DNA of 64,000 bases from Cerrena zonata (taxonomy: Eukaryota; Basidiomycota; Agaricomycetes; Polyporales; Cerrenaceae): NCBI GenBank assembly GCA_038087015.1, contig JASBNA010000072.1, forward strand, positions 62,001 to 126,000. The letters are read 5' to 3'. Positions 19,691 to 30,719 of this stretch are shown here, in pieces. Positions within the stretch are counted from its first letter, which is position 1; each line of letters opens with the position of its first letter. The notes below the pieces were generated by a model, which did not search any database, was not told the DNA's origin, and saw only the letters and a list, made by a program, of their open reading frames with translations. The translations under genes and the position numbers were made by a program.

Positions 19691-20669
19691 TCTGACTTGG
19701 CCAATATGTTTTTCCAGAATAAACAAGTCACTATAAACCCGAATCTATCTCAATATATATATATTTCGGACTAAATACCCTAAAACACGTAAAAACTGAA
19801 TTAGTTGTGGGGTAATGGGTTTTCCTCCAATATTAACCTAATAATCTGATTGGATGATTCAAAATCTCACGGAGAAAAACAATGTATTTTGGTCCAATTA
19901 AAGCACCAGTAACTAGTCTGAATATACAAAAAAAGTCACTCTTCTCGAGAATTAAAGTAACTAGCGTAGATTTCTACCACTTTATAATCTCGGTAAACCA
20001 GTGATAATTCACAAGACCCAGAGTATATATGTCTTTTTTTATTTTTCTTTTATTTTTTTTTTTTTTCACCGGTTTCCCTTCGGCTCAATGGAGACTTTTT
20101 CCAGCAGCGATGGTTTTGGTGGGGTAAAAAGGGTCAGCGCCAACAAAGACCCAAACACCGAGAAGGTACGGGGGTGCCGGTGCTCGTCTCGTACGGTTTG
20201 GGGTGGACCCGTTTGGTGGTAATACACCATTTTGCAGCGGGAGCCTGGAGAGCTGTCTCAGAAGAACGGGCAGCGTGAGACGAGTAACTTTTGTATGGGC
20301 CAGGTAGCGGTGGTGGGTTTCCTCGGGGCGCTAGCAGGGGTCGGCGAAATGGCCGTCTTGGGGTTCGAGTTAGCGATTCCGTTTAGCGAAAACAAGTCCA
20401 GCACCCAAACCGGTTTAATTTTGGATTTTAGCAGGAGATTTTGATAATTGGCCCTGTTCGATTGTGAGAGCCATAGCGAGTAACTTTTATATGGGGGTCA
20501 GGTCAGGGAATTAGGGGAATTGAAAGGCTTTGGTCCCTGTCTTGATTCAATGGGTAGTATATTGGTCTTTGGCACACGACCGGCCATCACACCTCGAGCC
20601 ATTTGATCTTTAATTTTCACCAACTTAGTCTAGTAGGTTCCTTGTTAACCTGTTACGGATTGTATTACA
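19691..20669. other. Long divergent intergenic region AGC1/COX19
   Basis: About 980 bases lie between two divergent genes for mitochondrial proteins. The half next to AGC1 is AT-rich with poly-T (20056-20066). The part at about 20080-20400 is GC-rich with no credible protein. A diverged direct repeat is present: cgagtaactttt followed by (g/a)tatggg at 20281 and again at 20477, each preceded by gtgaga. It may mark a duplicated regulatory site. No RNA gene was recognised. Confidence 0.45.
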
Positions 20670-21067
20670 ATGGCATCTGGTGCTCCTGGTAAGTACAGCT
20701 TCGCTTTTTGTATTGGTGAATACCCGGACTAACCTTGATTATAGGAGGAAATTTCAGAACCTGGACTCCAACACCTCCAGAAAGAGGTTCATTCCCATTA
20801 GATCATTATGGAGAATGCAAACAACAAATGTTGGACTACTTGAAGTGTATGAAATATACTGAGAACAAAAACGCACCCAACTGTCGTATATTGGCCAAGT
20901 CTTATTTGAAATGTAGAATGGATAACCAGCTCATGGATAAATCGGACTGGGCTTCGCTTGGGCTAATTAATTTACCGGGTGATAAACCTGAACCCAAAAA
21001 GGAGGTCAGTACCCATGAGAAGGATATAAATACTGATAAGCCTGATAAGCCTGATACAGAGCAATGA
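20670..21067 (+). CDS. COX19: COX19, twin CX9C copper/cytochrome oxidase assembly protein (two exons)
   Basis: Exon 1 is 20670-20688 and exon 2 is 20745-21067; together they encode 113 residues. The protein belongs to the twin CX9C family imported by Mia40 into the intermembrane space, where it helps copper handling and cytochrome c oxidase assembly. Visible signatures are [17 protein letters not shown], then [11 protein letters not shown] and [11 protein letters not shown] (both C-x9-C), and RMDNQLMDK. Without splicing, the start methionine and MASGAPG would be lost. COX19 is adjacent to KNS1 in S. cerevisiae (YLL018C-A/YLL019C); here they are 10 kb apart. It converges with XRN1, 59 bases away. 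Confidence 0.95.
20689..20744 (+). other. Spliceosomal intron of COX19 (56 bases)
   Basis: The intron has a 5' splice site GTAAGT at 20689-20694, a branch-like GACTAAC at 20728-20734 and a 3' splice site ending TATAG at 20744. It interrupts codon 7 after its first base. Splicing joins MASGAP to [15 protein letters not shown] in frame. The branch adenosine lies only about ten bases from the 3' splice site. Confidence 0.9.
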
Positions 21068-21126
21068 ATCTTACATTAATACATCTTGTACATAATTTAC
21101 TTCTTCATATATAATACATATCATTC

Positions 21127-24100
21127 TTATTCATCTTTAGTTCCATTAGAACTTTTACCACGACCCCGGCCTCTTGTATTATTGCCTCTTCCACCTCTGG
21201 AGCCTCCACGGCCTCCACGGCCTCTGCTACCGCCTCTGCCTCTATTACTGGTTCCTCTAGGTTTGGCGTCCCCATTAGCCTCCTTAGCTTCTTCACTTGC
21301 AGGTGCTACTGGTGGAACTTGTTGATAAGCTCCTTGTGAATACGCAAATCCATTGACTGGTGGAACACCTCCATAGAGATGTGGTGGAATAGCCATGCCT
21401 GGACCTGGTGGTGGTGGTGGCGGTGGGGCATGGAATGATTGACTTCCTTCACTCATAACATTAGAGTAAATTTGTCCATAAATTTGTTTGATAGCATCAT
21501 TATTTCTGAAAACCTCATCATTATCTTTATTCAGTTCATCACTAGCTTGTGCCTTATTAGCAGCATCTTTGTTTTGTTTCAACAAGGTTAAAAGTTCATT
21601 GGATTTTTTAGCATTATTTTGTTTTTCCAATTCTTTCTTCTTATTTTTAGCCTCTTCAATTTGTTGTTGTCTTGCTAATCTTTCTTGTACACTAATTGGT
21701 TTTTGATTCTTAGATGCTTTACTATGATAGACCAATTGCTTATTAGTCAAGTTTAAGACTAACGACGAATCAATTGATAATCCTCTATTGGTATTTAATT
21801 TCCCATTGAAATTATTACCACTCAAGATTGGATAATCAAATATAACTCCCAATGAATTCTTATTTCCAATTGAAATAATACTAACAACAGTACCTTTACT
21901 TAATTTTGGTACTTTACCCGAATCTTGAACGTAAATAACACGGTCACCTAATTCGAATTTTTGAGTACTTAATAATTGATATGATTCACTTGGATCTAAT
22001 ATAGCTTCTTTTGGTACACCTTTTATATCTTTATTCGATAATGGTGGGGGTTGAGCAATATAATGTTCAATGTAAGATTCAATGGCATTGAAACTAAATC
22101 TGGTTAAGGATTCACTTTCTAAACTAACAGTGATTAACTGCAGTTTGGCTTCTTTTAACCATTTACGAACTTCTTGAATTTCTTCACCACTAGAAACTTC
22201 CTTTACTTTTGGCATATTTCTTGTGTTGGAATTATGTCTAATCAAATTGTTAAACAAGGATGGAAATTTATTTTGATAATTTCTAACCAATTGAATTGCT
22301 AATGGTGAAAATTCCCAAACTTTACCATATTTTTGGGTGTATCCTAAAACTTTTTGACGACGAGCTTCGAATTTTAACTCTAATCCAATATTAACCTTTT
22401 TATTTCCATCCTCAAGCATAAATCCACTAGTAATTTGAGATAAGAATAAAGGATTGAGTTTCAAAAGTTTTGAAACTTGGAAACTTGGTAAATATTTGAT
22501 TTCCTTATTCTCGACTTCTAATCTTCTCTTACCAATATTTGGTTCAGCAGTTGCTTGAATCTTATTAACTTTAATATTTACCTTTTGATTATCGGTATAA
22601 CCAGCAATGGTAGCTGGCGCACCATAAGCAAATGCTCCTAAAAATACAACTTGTGATTGAAGTGGAAATTCTTCTTCAATTGCGATTGGTGGTCTAGTAG
22701 CATATCTTTCATCTTCATTTATAACTTCTTCAACTATTAATTGAATTGGGTAGACTTCGATCTCTTTAGAAAATGTTTTAACATACGCACCTTTTTGGTT
22801 ACGAATCAAACCAGTGACTGGTTGAACATGAACTAAAGCATTTACATCACCTAACTTGATACCTTTAGTTTTTTCATAAGATTGAGAAATCGATCTAGAT
22901 AGAGATTTGAAATCCTTTAATTCTTCTGGTGCAATTGGGCTTGAAACAATCTTTTTAACATTACCACTTTTAACAGATTCATAAACAGCCTCTTCATCAA
23001 CAACCTTCACAACTCTAGATTCTCTTAAAAATGGCCATCTACTATAAACAACCTTGTTAATGAATTTATGACTGAATTGGTTAGTAGAAAGATCATCCCA
23101 AATGTTTTTCAAAGTTAAAATCATGGATTCAGACCTTGAAGGATTTTGGAATACTTTCACTTCATGTAATGATAATTCAGAATCGAATTCAATGGTTCTT
23201 AAAGTTGGGAAACCGGCCAACAAATCTTTACCGGTTTTAGCACCCTCCAATAAATCAAATGTAAAATCTGGTCTAGCAGGGGTAATTTCAAATTTTTCTT
23301 CGTAACATTGATCGTGCTCTAAGTCATGGAAAAAACCGGGTAATGGACTTTGATAAACCTGGTCAATTTGAGGATTGAAAATGAATTGAATTTCGTTACC
23401 AAAGGAATTTCTTCTCTTCTCTTCTGGTGTTAATTGAAGTTCAATAGGCCTCAAAACATCAAGTAATTTTTTTTCATCAACGAAACTTAACAAAACTACA
23501 GCTTCCCATGATGCAGTCTTACCATTTAAATCAATATCAACTTCTGCTGGATAAAAATCAATGATCGGAGATTGAGGATCGGTCATTAATTTTCTGTAAA
23601 CCACTGGCATTAACTGTTTTGATCTAGCGGGTAAAACAGCCATTAATTGTTCAAAAGGTTTAAAAGGAGTCGATTGATCAAATTTTATTTCAAATTGGTT
23701 ATTTTCAATAAAGGCATTTAGACCAATGGAGATATCACTAATTCTAGGAGCATAATGATATCTGAAAAACCAATTCCAAGATGGACAGCCTTTATAATAA
23801 TAATACAAAACCCATTGTAAACCTTCGATATAATGTTGAGTTAAATCGATCATTTTTTCTTTATCATGGATGGAAAAATTTAATTTTTCTTGATAATACT
23901 TATCTTTCCAATCAAGGAATTTAGAATCATAAATATCTTTAGAGTCTTTCATTAATTCGTCTGTTTCAAATAAATTAGCTGATTGATATTTTTTAATGGT
24001 TTTCCTTAAATCATTAATTCTATTATTATTTTCATCTTCCGATTCATAAGGAGAGATCCATCGATATCTAATCTTGCTTCATAAGTATTTGCACTTTTTG

Positions 24101-25444
24101 AATGTATAATTAAAATACCGGTATCCAAAGCAAATTTTCTAACGAAATCCAAATGTTTTTCAACTTCATCAGTTGGCAATTGTAAACTTGGTAATTCATT
24201 TTTACTTTCCTGTTCAATTAATTTATTAATTGGATGAGAATTTATTTCCAATAACCATGGTTTAATAACACCAACTAATTTTTTTTGATCTTTTAATAAC
24301 AATAATTTACCAGTTCTTTCTCTCTTTTTTTCACCAGTTATTGAAATATCTTCTAAACGTTTATTAAACCAATCGACATCAACATCTTGTTTTTCAAAAT
24401 TTTCTAATTCAAATTCAGATAAAGAATTGAACCAAAAATTCAAACGTTTAAAATTAATTTTACCACCTTCATTTATATAACCATCTGATTGTTTTAAACT
24501 TTGTTTGAATGTTTCAATCAATAAGGGGAAAGCACCTTTATTTATGAATAAATCAGGTAAATTGGGTAAGAAATCGTTACCAATGACATACATGATTAAT
24601 ATAAAATCATCCAATACTTTTTCGAAATTATACTCGAAATTTAATTGATTATCCAAATCTTGAAATTCCAAAGAAAGATATTCTCTTAATAAAGATAAAT
24701 GTAATAAGAAAAATTTTTGATCGTTTAAGTCATTTGATTTCTTTTGAGATCTTGGCCCAAAAGTAACTTCTTCTCTTAATAATGAAAAATGAGGTTCATG
24801 ACTGACTAAACCCAACATGATTAAATCTGCATCTAAACCATAAATACAATGCCTTGAGTTAACATTAAAATCTGGTTGAGATTTAACTGATCTAATAAAA
24901 TTCATAATTTTATGTTCACCTTCACCAGGAACTTCATGACCACTTAAAATAATTTTAATATTTGACCATCTTGAATCTTCACTAATTTTTTTATGAATGA
25001 AATATTTTAAATTATCAGTTAATTTTGACATAAATTCAGTACCTGGGGTAATTGAATTGGAATCAAAAGGATCTTCTTTGGAATTTCCAATCCTTGATTA
25101 ATTGCTTTTTTCAAATTTTCTTCTGCTTCATAAGCCGTTCTAAATCTTCTTGCTCTTTGTTGATTCATTTTAGCTCTTGGAGCAACACCATCAATAGCCA
25201 TATAGAAAGTTTCTTTTGGTTTAATGATTTCAAATAAATGCTCAATATATGAAAAAATTGCTGCATACATTTGATCTTCAGTCATTCTTGATAAAGTATC
25301 ATCGTTGGAATGAGTACAAGTATGTAAAATCGAATTCATATCAAGATATAAGTTATCAAACTCTGGAATTTGATTCCCATCAATTAACTGAGAGATTAAC
25401 GGCCATCTTTCCGATATAAACCTGAAAAATTTTGGAATACCCAT
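21127..25444 (-). CDS. XRN1: XRN1/KEM1 cytoplasmic 5'-3' exoribonuclease, with two apparent frame breaks
   Basis: This is the full-span gene of the major 5'-3' mRNA-decay nuclease, about 1438 residues once frames are joined (S. cerevisiae 1528). The active site is intact: MGIPKFFRFISERWP start, D35 (LYLDMNS), D85 (MAIDGVAPRAKMNQQRARR), PGEGEHKIM, and YGLDADLIML. The middle holds the conserved D1/PAZ/KOW/SH3-like region. The tail is Gln/Lys-rich, then poly-Pro, then a C-terminal RGG-rich stretch. The frame breaks near 25077 (inside IPK/EDPFDS) and near 24057 (inside LDIDG/ISPYE). Each is consistent with one missing base. All domains remain present downstream, so an assembly error is likely. 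XRN1 is YGL173C, next to BUD13 in S. cerevisiae. Confidence 0.94.
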
Positions 25445-25871
25445 GGTTTATTCTATTACTTTTTTTTTTCAATTTTTCTTTGTTCAATTTAAATCAAGCA
25501 ACTACTCTTATAGCTATAGTTCTTATCAGTTCACGGAAAAGGATATTGTCACTTGAGTTATTTCTATACAAATTGAAATCAACAAATGAAGTTGTAGACG
25601 CCGGTCGTTTCATTTTTTTTTTTTTAGTTTTTTTGGACGTTCACCAAAAAAAAACGGACACTTGACACGACCACATAATATCATTGCAACTCTACATCTA
25701 CAAACAAAGTATATTAGAAAATGTATATATCAGAGCAGGAACAGGTAACATTAAACATAGACATGAACAATAAACTTAGAAAAACAAGAGACAAGTAAGA
25801 AACCCACCGAGAATACCAACCGGGTATTCAATAAAATAAAAAATCACCAGGATAAGAAGAAGAGAAAAAAA
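25445..25871. other. Upstream region of XRN1
   Basis: This gap of about 430 bases between the XRN1 start and the 3' end of the next minus-strand gene presumably contains the XRN1 promoter. It has several T/A runs (25459-25467, 25613-25626). I see no other gene. Confidence 0.4.
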
Positions 25872-26987
25872 TTAACAGACAATTTGACTAGTAGCTTGAA
25901 TAATTTCTTTTTGAAGAGATTTTAATTCCCGATACACGTTGATTGATAATTGATTGAATTTCAATTTTGAATCAATAGCAACGGGCCAAATAACAGTGTG
26001 GAAATGATGTTTACCAATACACCAAATCAGTTTTGAATTTTTTGCAGTTTCAATTGCAGAAGCTTTAACAAAATTTTTCAAAGTCAGAGAAGAATTATTG
26101 AGTTGAATTAACAATTTAGAAGCAGTATCATTTGAGAGATTGTAGAAAACTTGACATTGTTTCGATAACTCGAGCAGATGTGATTTGAAAGAATCCTTGA
26201 GAATCGGCCAGTATTCGTTGGATAAATCAGCCAGTTTACTGCAGAGAGAGTCTAGCCAATTCCCCGACTTTGCCCAAACCAAGTTCAAGTGGTTCTGTAA
26301 AAAAACCGGACCATCTTTCAAGTAATTTTTAGTTAGAATCCACTGACTATTAAACTTCATTTTCCTTTTTTGCGGGAAACCCAAATTTGACCAGAACGAG
26401 GTTTCCTTTTCATAAACAACAGAGTCCCAGAATTGATAAAGTTTATCGTTGAAAGTCTGGGGTTTCACACTTGGACGATTCCATCTTTGAATATCCACTA
26501 ATATAACGGTCATTGAAAGAAAAAATGCCAGTATATAGTAGAATAACTGTTCATCATTTTTTTCCAAAAACAAGATACTTTGATAGATATAATAATCCCA
26601 AAAGCCCAAATCATTTTCGTTAAATTGATAAACATTCGTTTGGTTTTGATTTTTTTGCCAGGCTTCAATTTTTTTTTGTACGTTTAGAGTACTGATTTTT
26701 GTTTTATAAAAAAGTAAATGACTTCTCAAGTAAGTATTAAAGAAATCACTTGATTTTGATCTGATATATGAATCCAATTGTTCTATATAATTAGTATTAG
26801 TATCCGGATCAACTGAATCTTGTTTAGCGCTTAAATCAACCGTGGAATCAATATGAGAATCCTCTCTAGTAGACAAATCGCCATTAGTGGAGGACGTAGT
26901 AGACCGTTCATCGATATCTGAAGAGGAGATGATAGACCACTCTTCACTGGAGGGGGTATTTACCCCAAAGCTTTCAATTTCATTCAT
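25872..26987 (-). CDS. Single-pass membrane protein with an Atg8-binding-like N-terminal motif; candidate organelle-phagy receptor
   Basis: The protein has 371 residues from the ATG at 26987; the frame upstream offers only TTG. Near the N terminus, W17 sits in SEEWSII, an acidic/Ser-flanked W-x-x-I motif of the Atg8-interacting (AIM) type. A ~70-residue Ser/Asp/Thr-rich disordered stretch follows. One hydrophobic segment at about residues 148-166 (LFYYILAFFLSMTVILVDI) is followed by a ~200-residue C-terminal domain rich in Trp, Leu and Lys with amphipathic potential. This layout (AIM, single membrane span, amphipathic tail) resembles Atg39, the perinuclear-ER autophagy receptor. I see no direct sequence identity, so the function is inferred from architecture only. 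Same strand as XRN1. Confidence 0.6.
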   Translation of the reverse strand: MNEIESFGVNTPSSEEWSIISSSDIDERSTTSSTNGDLSTREDSHIDSTVDLSAKQDSVDPDTNTNYIEQLDSYIRSKSSDFFNTYLRSHLLFYKTKISTLNVQKKIEAWQKNQNQTNVYQFNENDLGFWDYYIYQSILFLEKNDEQLFYYILAFFLSMTVILVDIQRWNRPSVKPQTFNDKLYQFWDSVVYEKETSFWSNLGFPQKRKMKFNSQWILTKNYLKDGPVFLQNHLNLVWAKSGNWLDSLCSKLADLSNEYWPILKDSFKSHLLELSKQCQVFYNLSNDTASKLLIQLNNSSLTLKNFVKASAIETAKNSKLIWCIGKHHFHTVIWPVAIDSKLKFNQLSINVYRELKSLQKEIIQATSQIVC

Positions 26988-27208
26988 TTTCAAGTTAATC
27001 AATAACAAGATATAGGTAAAACCACTAACAGTTTGCCCCTTAATTACTCACCTTTTTTTTTTAAGAGGGTGTATCCTTTATCAGTGATTTTGCGTGGGTT
27101 GGTGATTTGCGCATGCAGGACGATAAAGGATGCAAATTTACAGTAGAGTTATTTATTTATACATTTATAGATTCATTTACTTATACAAAATATACATCAT
27201 CGTAAGTC

Positions 27209-27646
27209 TTAGCGCTCGTATTTGAAGTCATAATCTCGATTACCGGAATCCTCCAAGAATTTTAATCTTGAGTTCATTTGGCTCAAGTTGTGTTGTAATT
27301 CTTGAGTATAACTGATCAAGTCTTGATACTGAGACATTGAAACGAATTTGGGGTAAGGTTGTTGCAGTTGTTGTGGTTGGTGGGAGGAATGATACATCTG
27401 TTGGTCGTGGGCTCTTTTTGATCTTCTTGGTCTCTTCTAAAGCGTTCTTGTTGTTCGAATTGGTGTTGTTCAAATTGTAGGCGTTGACGGTTTTGGTGAT
27501 AGTCAAACTGTTGTTGAACGAAGCTGGGGTATGCATGTTGTGGGAACGAGGGCCGAGCAAACTGTGGTTGGTCTTGCTGGGCTTGCTGTTGGAACGGTGG
27601 TGATTGTTGTTGTTGTTGTTGAGGTTGTTGTTGTTGTTGTTGTTGA

Positions 27647-27689
<43 letters not shown>

Positions 27690-29191
27690 GAGGTTGTTGT
27701 TGTTGTTGTTGTTGAGGTTGTTGTTGTTGAGGTTGTTGGTGTTGTTGGTGTTGTTGTTGTGGCGATTGTTGTTGTTGTGGTGATTGTTGAGGAGGAGGTA
27801 GTTTTTGAAGGTGCAGAGGCAGTTGTTGATTTGTGGAGGAGGTTGAAGAAATCAGAGAATTAGAATCACCATGAGCCGAATTTTGGTAATTGGGTCTAAG
27901 AAAAGAGGTTGGGAAATTTTGATTTAAAGGTATTAGGGAAGGAGAAGTATAATTTTGCGGAGGACCCGGGGAATCATAACTTGAAAAAGAGCGTTTTGGA
28001 TTAAATTTAGGGTCGCCTTCGATTTTAGCAGGTTGATCATAACTAATTGGGGGTCTCAAGTATCTTCTATCGTCAATTTCTCTATTATGATGGTGATCGC
28101 GGTTATGTTCTATATTATGGTCACGATTATAACCATCGTTTCTATCACGGTTGGTGGTGGTTGTAGTGGTGGTGGTGGTGGTTATGGTATATGGATGACG
28201 GTGATGATGACGTTGTTGATGATTTGAATCGGACGAATCATCATTATTATCATCCGATTTCAATTTTTGAGATTCTTGACCATACTGGAAAGCCTTTTAA
28301 ACGATTTAGATCATAATTATCACGATTAATGGTGTCATTAATGCTTGGACTGGTTAAAGAAGTGATATGATTTGAAGCAAGACCATTTGAAACGGGTTTT
28401 GGTTTTGTATTAGAAGAATTATTTGAAGAATCATCGGGACTAACACTAACGTTATTATTATCGCGGTTTTCTAATTTTATATTTGAAGGATGATTTGGAT
28501 TTTCTTTACTACCGGAACAAGCATTAATTGAATTTTGATGTCTGGTCAAAGCATCCGGTCTAGCAAAACTTCGATTACAATATTCACAATGATAAGGCTT
28601 AGCTCCCGTATGTAATTTTTCATGTCTTTTTAAATCGTGAATTCTTCTAAATTTCAAACTGCATACTGAACAAGTATGAGGTTTTAGAGAAGTATGAATT
28701 AATTCATGACTGACCATATTATGTTTTCTTGTAAATCCTTGATTACAAGTTTTACAAAAAAACTTTTTATCTAATTTTGATTTCTTATGATCATTGGTTT
28801 TGAAGGTTTCTTGTTTGGCTAAATGGGGACTTGGTTGTGGAGGTTTGGGACTTTCTTCCTCATAATCAGTTGAAGTTTCGGTGTTTATGATGGGGTGGGT
28901 TTCCGAAGCTATGCTTAAAGGTTCATTACTTTCTTCATCACTATTATTTGGATGTAGTATATTTGATAAATCGTTACTTGCTGGTCTCTTCATGGGTAAT
29001 TTTGAATTGGTAGCGGTGAAATCACGATTACATTCAGAATTGTTAGGTAATATACCAGTGTATTCGGTGGAAGAGCTTCTCGAAGATATCGAAGATTCCG
29101 GAGGTGATAACGTTTTTCGAATTAGCTTAGATGTATCCGAAGAGCTGGATGTAGGAGTAGTTGACTTATTAGTAGTTGGAGTTAAATTCAT
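27209..29191 (-). CDS. C2H2 transcription factor with long polyglutamine region, two apparent frame breaks
   Basis: A zinc-finger regulator of about 660 residues. The N-terminal part is Ser/Thr-rich. Three consecutive C2H2 fingers follow: CKTCNQGFTRKHNMVSHELIH, CSVCSLKFRRIHDLKRHEKLH and CEYCNRSFARPDALTRHQNS. Then come Asn/Ser-rich, His/Arg/Asp-rich and Thr-run segments, and a long Gln-rich tract. The C terminus (SYTQELQHNLSQMNSRLKFLED) is coiled-coil-like. The frame changes near 28289-28291 (one extra base in an A run on the plus strand) and near 27414-27418 (one base missing from a T run). The shifts compensate and each downstream frame continues plausibly, but the polyGln region weakens certainty. 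I do not recognise the orthologue. Confidence 0.75.
27602..27780 (-). repeat. CAA/CAG repeat encoding polyglutamine
   Basis: Tandem ttg/ctg-type triplets on the plus strand (caa/cag on the coding strand) encode a glutamine-rich stretch of roughly 60 residues, broken by Pro and His. Such tracts vary in length between strains and are prone to assembly error. Confidence 0.9.
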
Positions 29192-29911
29192 TGCTAACGG
29201 GTAAAAAAAAAAAAACTATGAGCGATACCTGTATATTAGTTAAATTTGCTGGATATTTGATTCACACACTTTCTATGGGATATGGGGGCAATCTTAACAA
29301 CCTAATGAAAAGTACTGCCCACCAACAAAAGAATTCAGGAAGATAACTTATTTTGACAGTAGGGGCAAGGGAACTGAGTATCAAAAGATGAAACAGATCA
29401 AAAGAAGAAGAACCAGGGAAAACGAAAGCCAAAAAAAAAATAAAATAAAATAAATAAAATAAAACAGAAAAGGACCGAAAATCAAAATACTGGGACCAAT
29501 AAAGTTTATAAAGACGTGAAGAACTTGGAGCAAAGAACAAGACCAATTGTTTGAAACTGTTAATGTTCAGGTGCTTAAGTGGGTGCGGAAGTCCGTATTT
29601 AGTGGTGGTCTCAATGTAACGGAGGTGACATCCCCCGATAAATGCAGGAATTTGGTCTCACTTTCTGGCGGAGGCCCGTTGCTGGTCCACTTATGGCTGC
29701 ATTGTCCATGAATCATTGTGATATAGCAACCACCACTGATTGACTAGTTTCACTACTTGCTCTTCATTACCGTTCACTGTTACTGTTCACTCTTCACTGT
29801 TTAACTGGTCCAACGTACTGGAGTTCCTGGACCAAGGACAATTGTCTGAGAAGTGTCTGTCTGCGCACGCAATTTCATTCGCTTAACAAATCCGTCGGCT
29901 GCGAAACCGAA

Positions 29912-30071
29912 GACTTGTATAACTTGTATAATTGTATAACTTGTACTATAACTTGTACTATAACTTGTACTTGTATAACTTGTACTAACTTGTACTATAA
30001 CTTGTACTATAACTTGTACTAACTCGTACTAACTCGTACTAACTCGTACTATAACTTGTACTTGTATAACT
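29912..30071. repeat. Tandem repeat of acttgtataa/acttgtactata/actcgtact units
   Basis: About 16 short units (10-12 bases; core aacttgtac or aactcgtac) occur in tandem with several length variants. Many junctions spell TACTAAC, the yeast branch-point consensus. No 5' splice site arrangement makes them part of an intron, so this appears incidental. Confidence 0.85.
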
Positions 30072-30403
30072 GATATTAAAGTTTGTATTCAACAAGATTG
30101 TAAGATAGAATCAAAGAAAATAGAACTAAAAGGGATTAAGTTCTAGACATAGACTGATAAAAGAGATATAAAACGTCATACAAGATTCATGTAGTAGGAC
30201 AGTTCAATCGTAGAAAAGAGATAAAGCTTTGAAACGCACTTCTTGCAAATGGCGTAGGTAGTATTACAGGGTCTCTGAAGTCCTCCGCATACAGACTTGC
30301 AAAGCATACTGGTATCAGCCATACCATGTATACTTTACTGTTCATACATCGGTAAGTCGTATGAGCAGCGTTTATTTCCCGTTGGTACACCCATACACCA
30401 CAA

Positions 30404-30425
30404 GCACGTGATGTGTGTCACGTGC
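30404..30425. promoter_or_regulatory. Inverted pair of CACGTG E-boxes upstream of KNS1
   Basis: GCACGTGA and TCACGTGC form a near-perfect inverted repeat with a six-base spacer, about 300 bases upstream of the KNS1 start. CACGTG is the core of bHLH sites (Cbf1, Pho4, Tye7 in yeasts); which factor binds cannot be told. Confidence 0.55.
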
Positions 30426-30719
30426 GCTTTTCACGGTATGAGCACTACCTGGTTCACTCTCTCTTTTCGGTGCTTCCCCCCGGGTGCGCACACTACCCCG
30501 TGTTCCAACCCCCTAAGGTTGATAATCACTCAGGTAACATTTACTTTGTGTATTATCAGAGTATTATCAATACAATAATTGAAAAGTAATCAAAATCAAA
30601 TAATCAAAAGGGCTGAAAAAACAAAAAGTACAATAAAAGTACCTTGAAAAGTGCAACAAAAGTCTTCAGAAACAAGTCAGAAAGAACTAGTTTTCATATA
30701 CAACATTGTGTTGTATGAA

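Larger units (their letters stand above)
29192..30719. other. 1.5-kb divergent intergenic region between the C2H2 factor and KNS1
   Basis: The region contains no credible coding sequence. It holds a purine-rich stretch near 29396-29470, a tandem repeat block (29912-30071), a pair of inverted E-boxes (30404-30425) and a C-rich segment around 30476-30512. The length suggests that one or both flanking regulatory genes have elaborate promoters or long 5' UTRs. Confidence 0.45.

Noticed and set aside
27531..27863. 110-codon Val-rich ORF opposite the polyGln tract
   Set aside because: It is the antisense reading of CAA/CAG repeats (gtt/gtg), not a gene.
29912..30071. Repeated TACTAAC strings that look like branch points
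   Set aside because: They arise from the junctions of a tandem repeat. No matching donor/acceptor pair or coding exon is associated.
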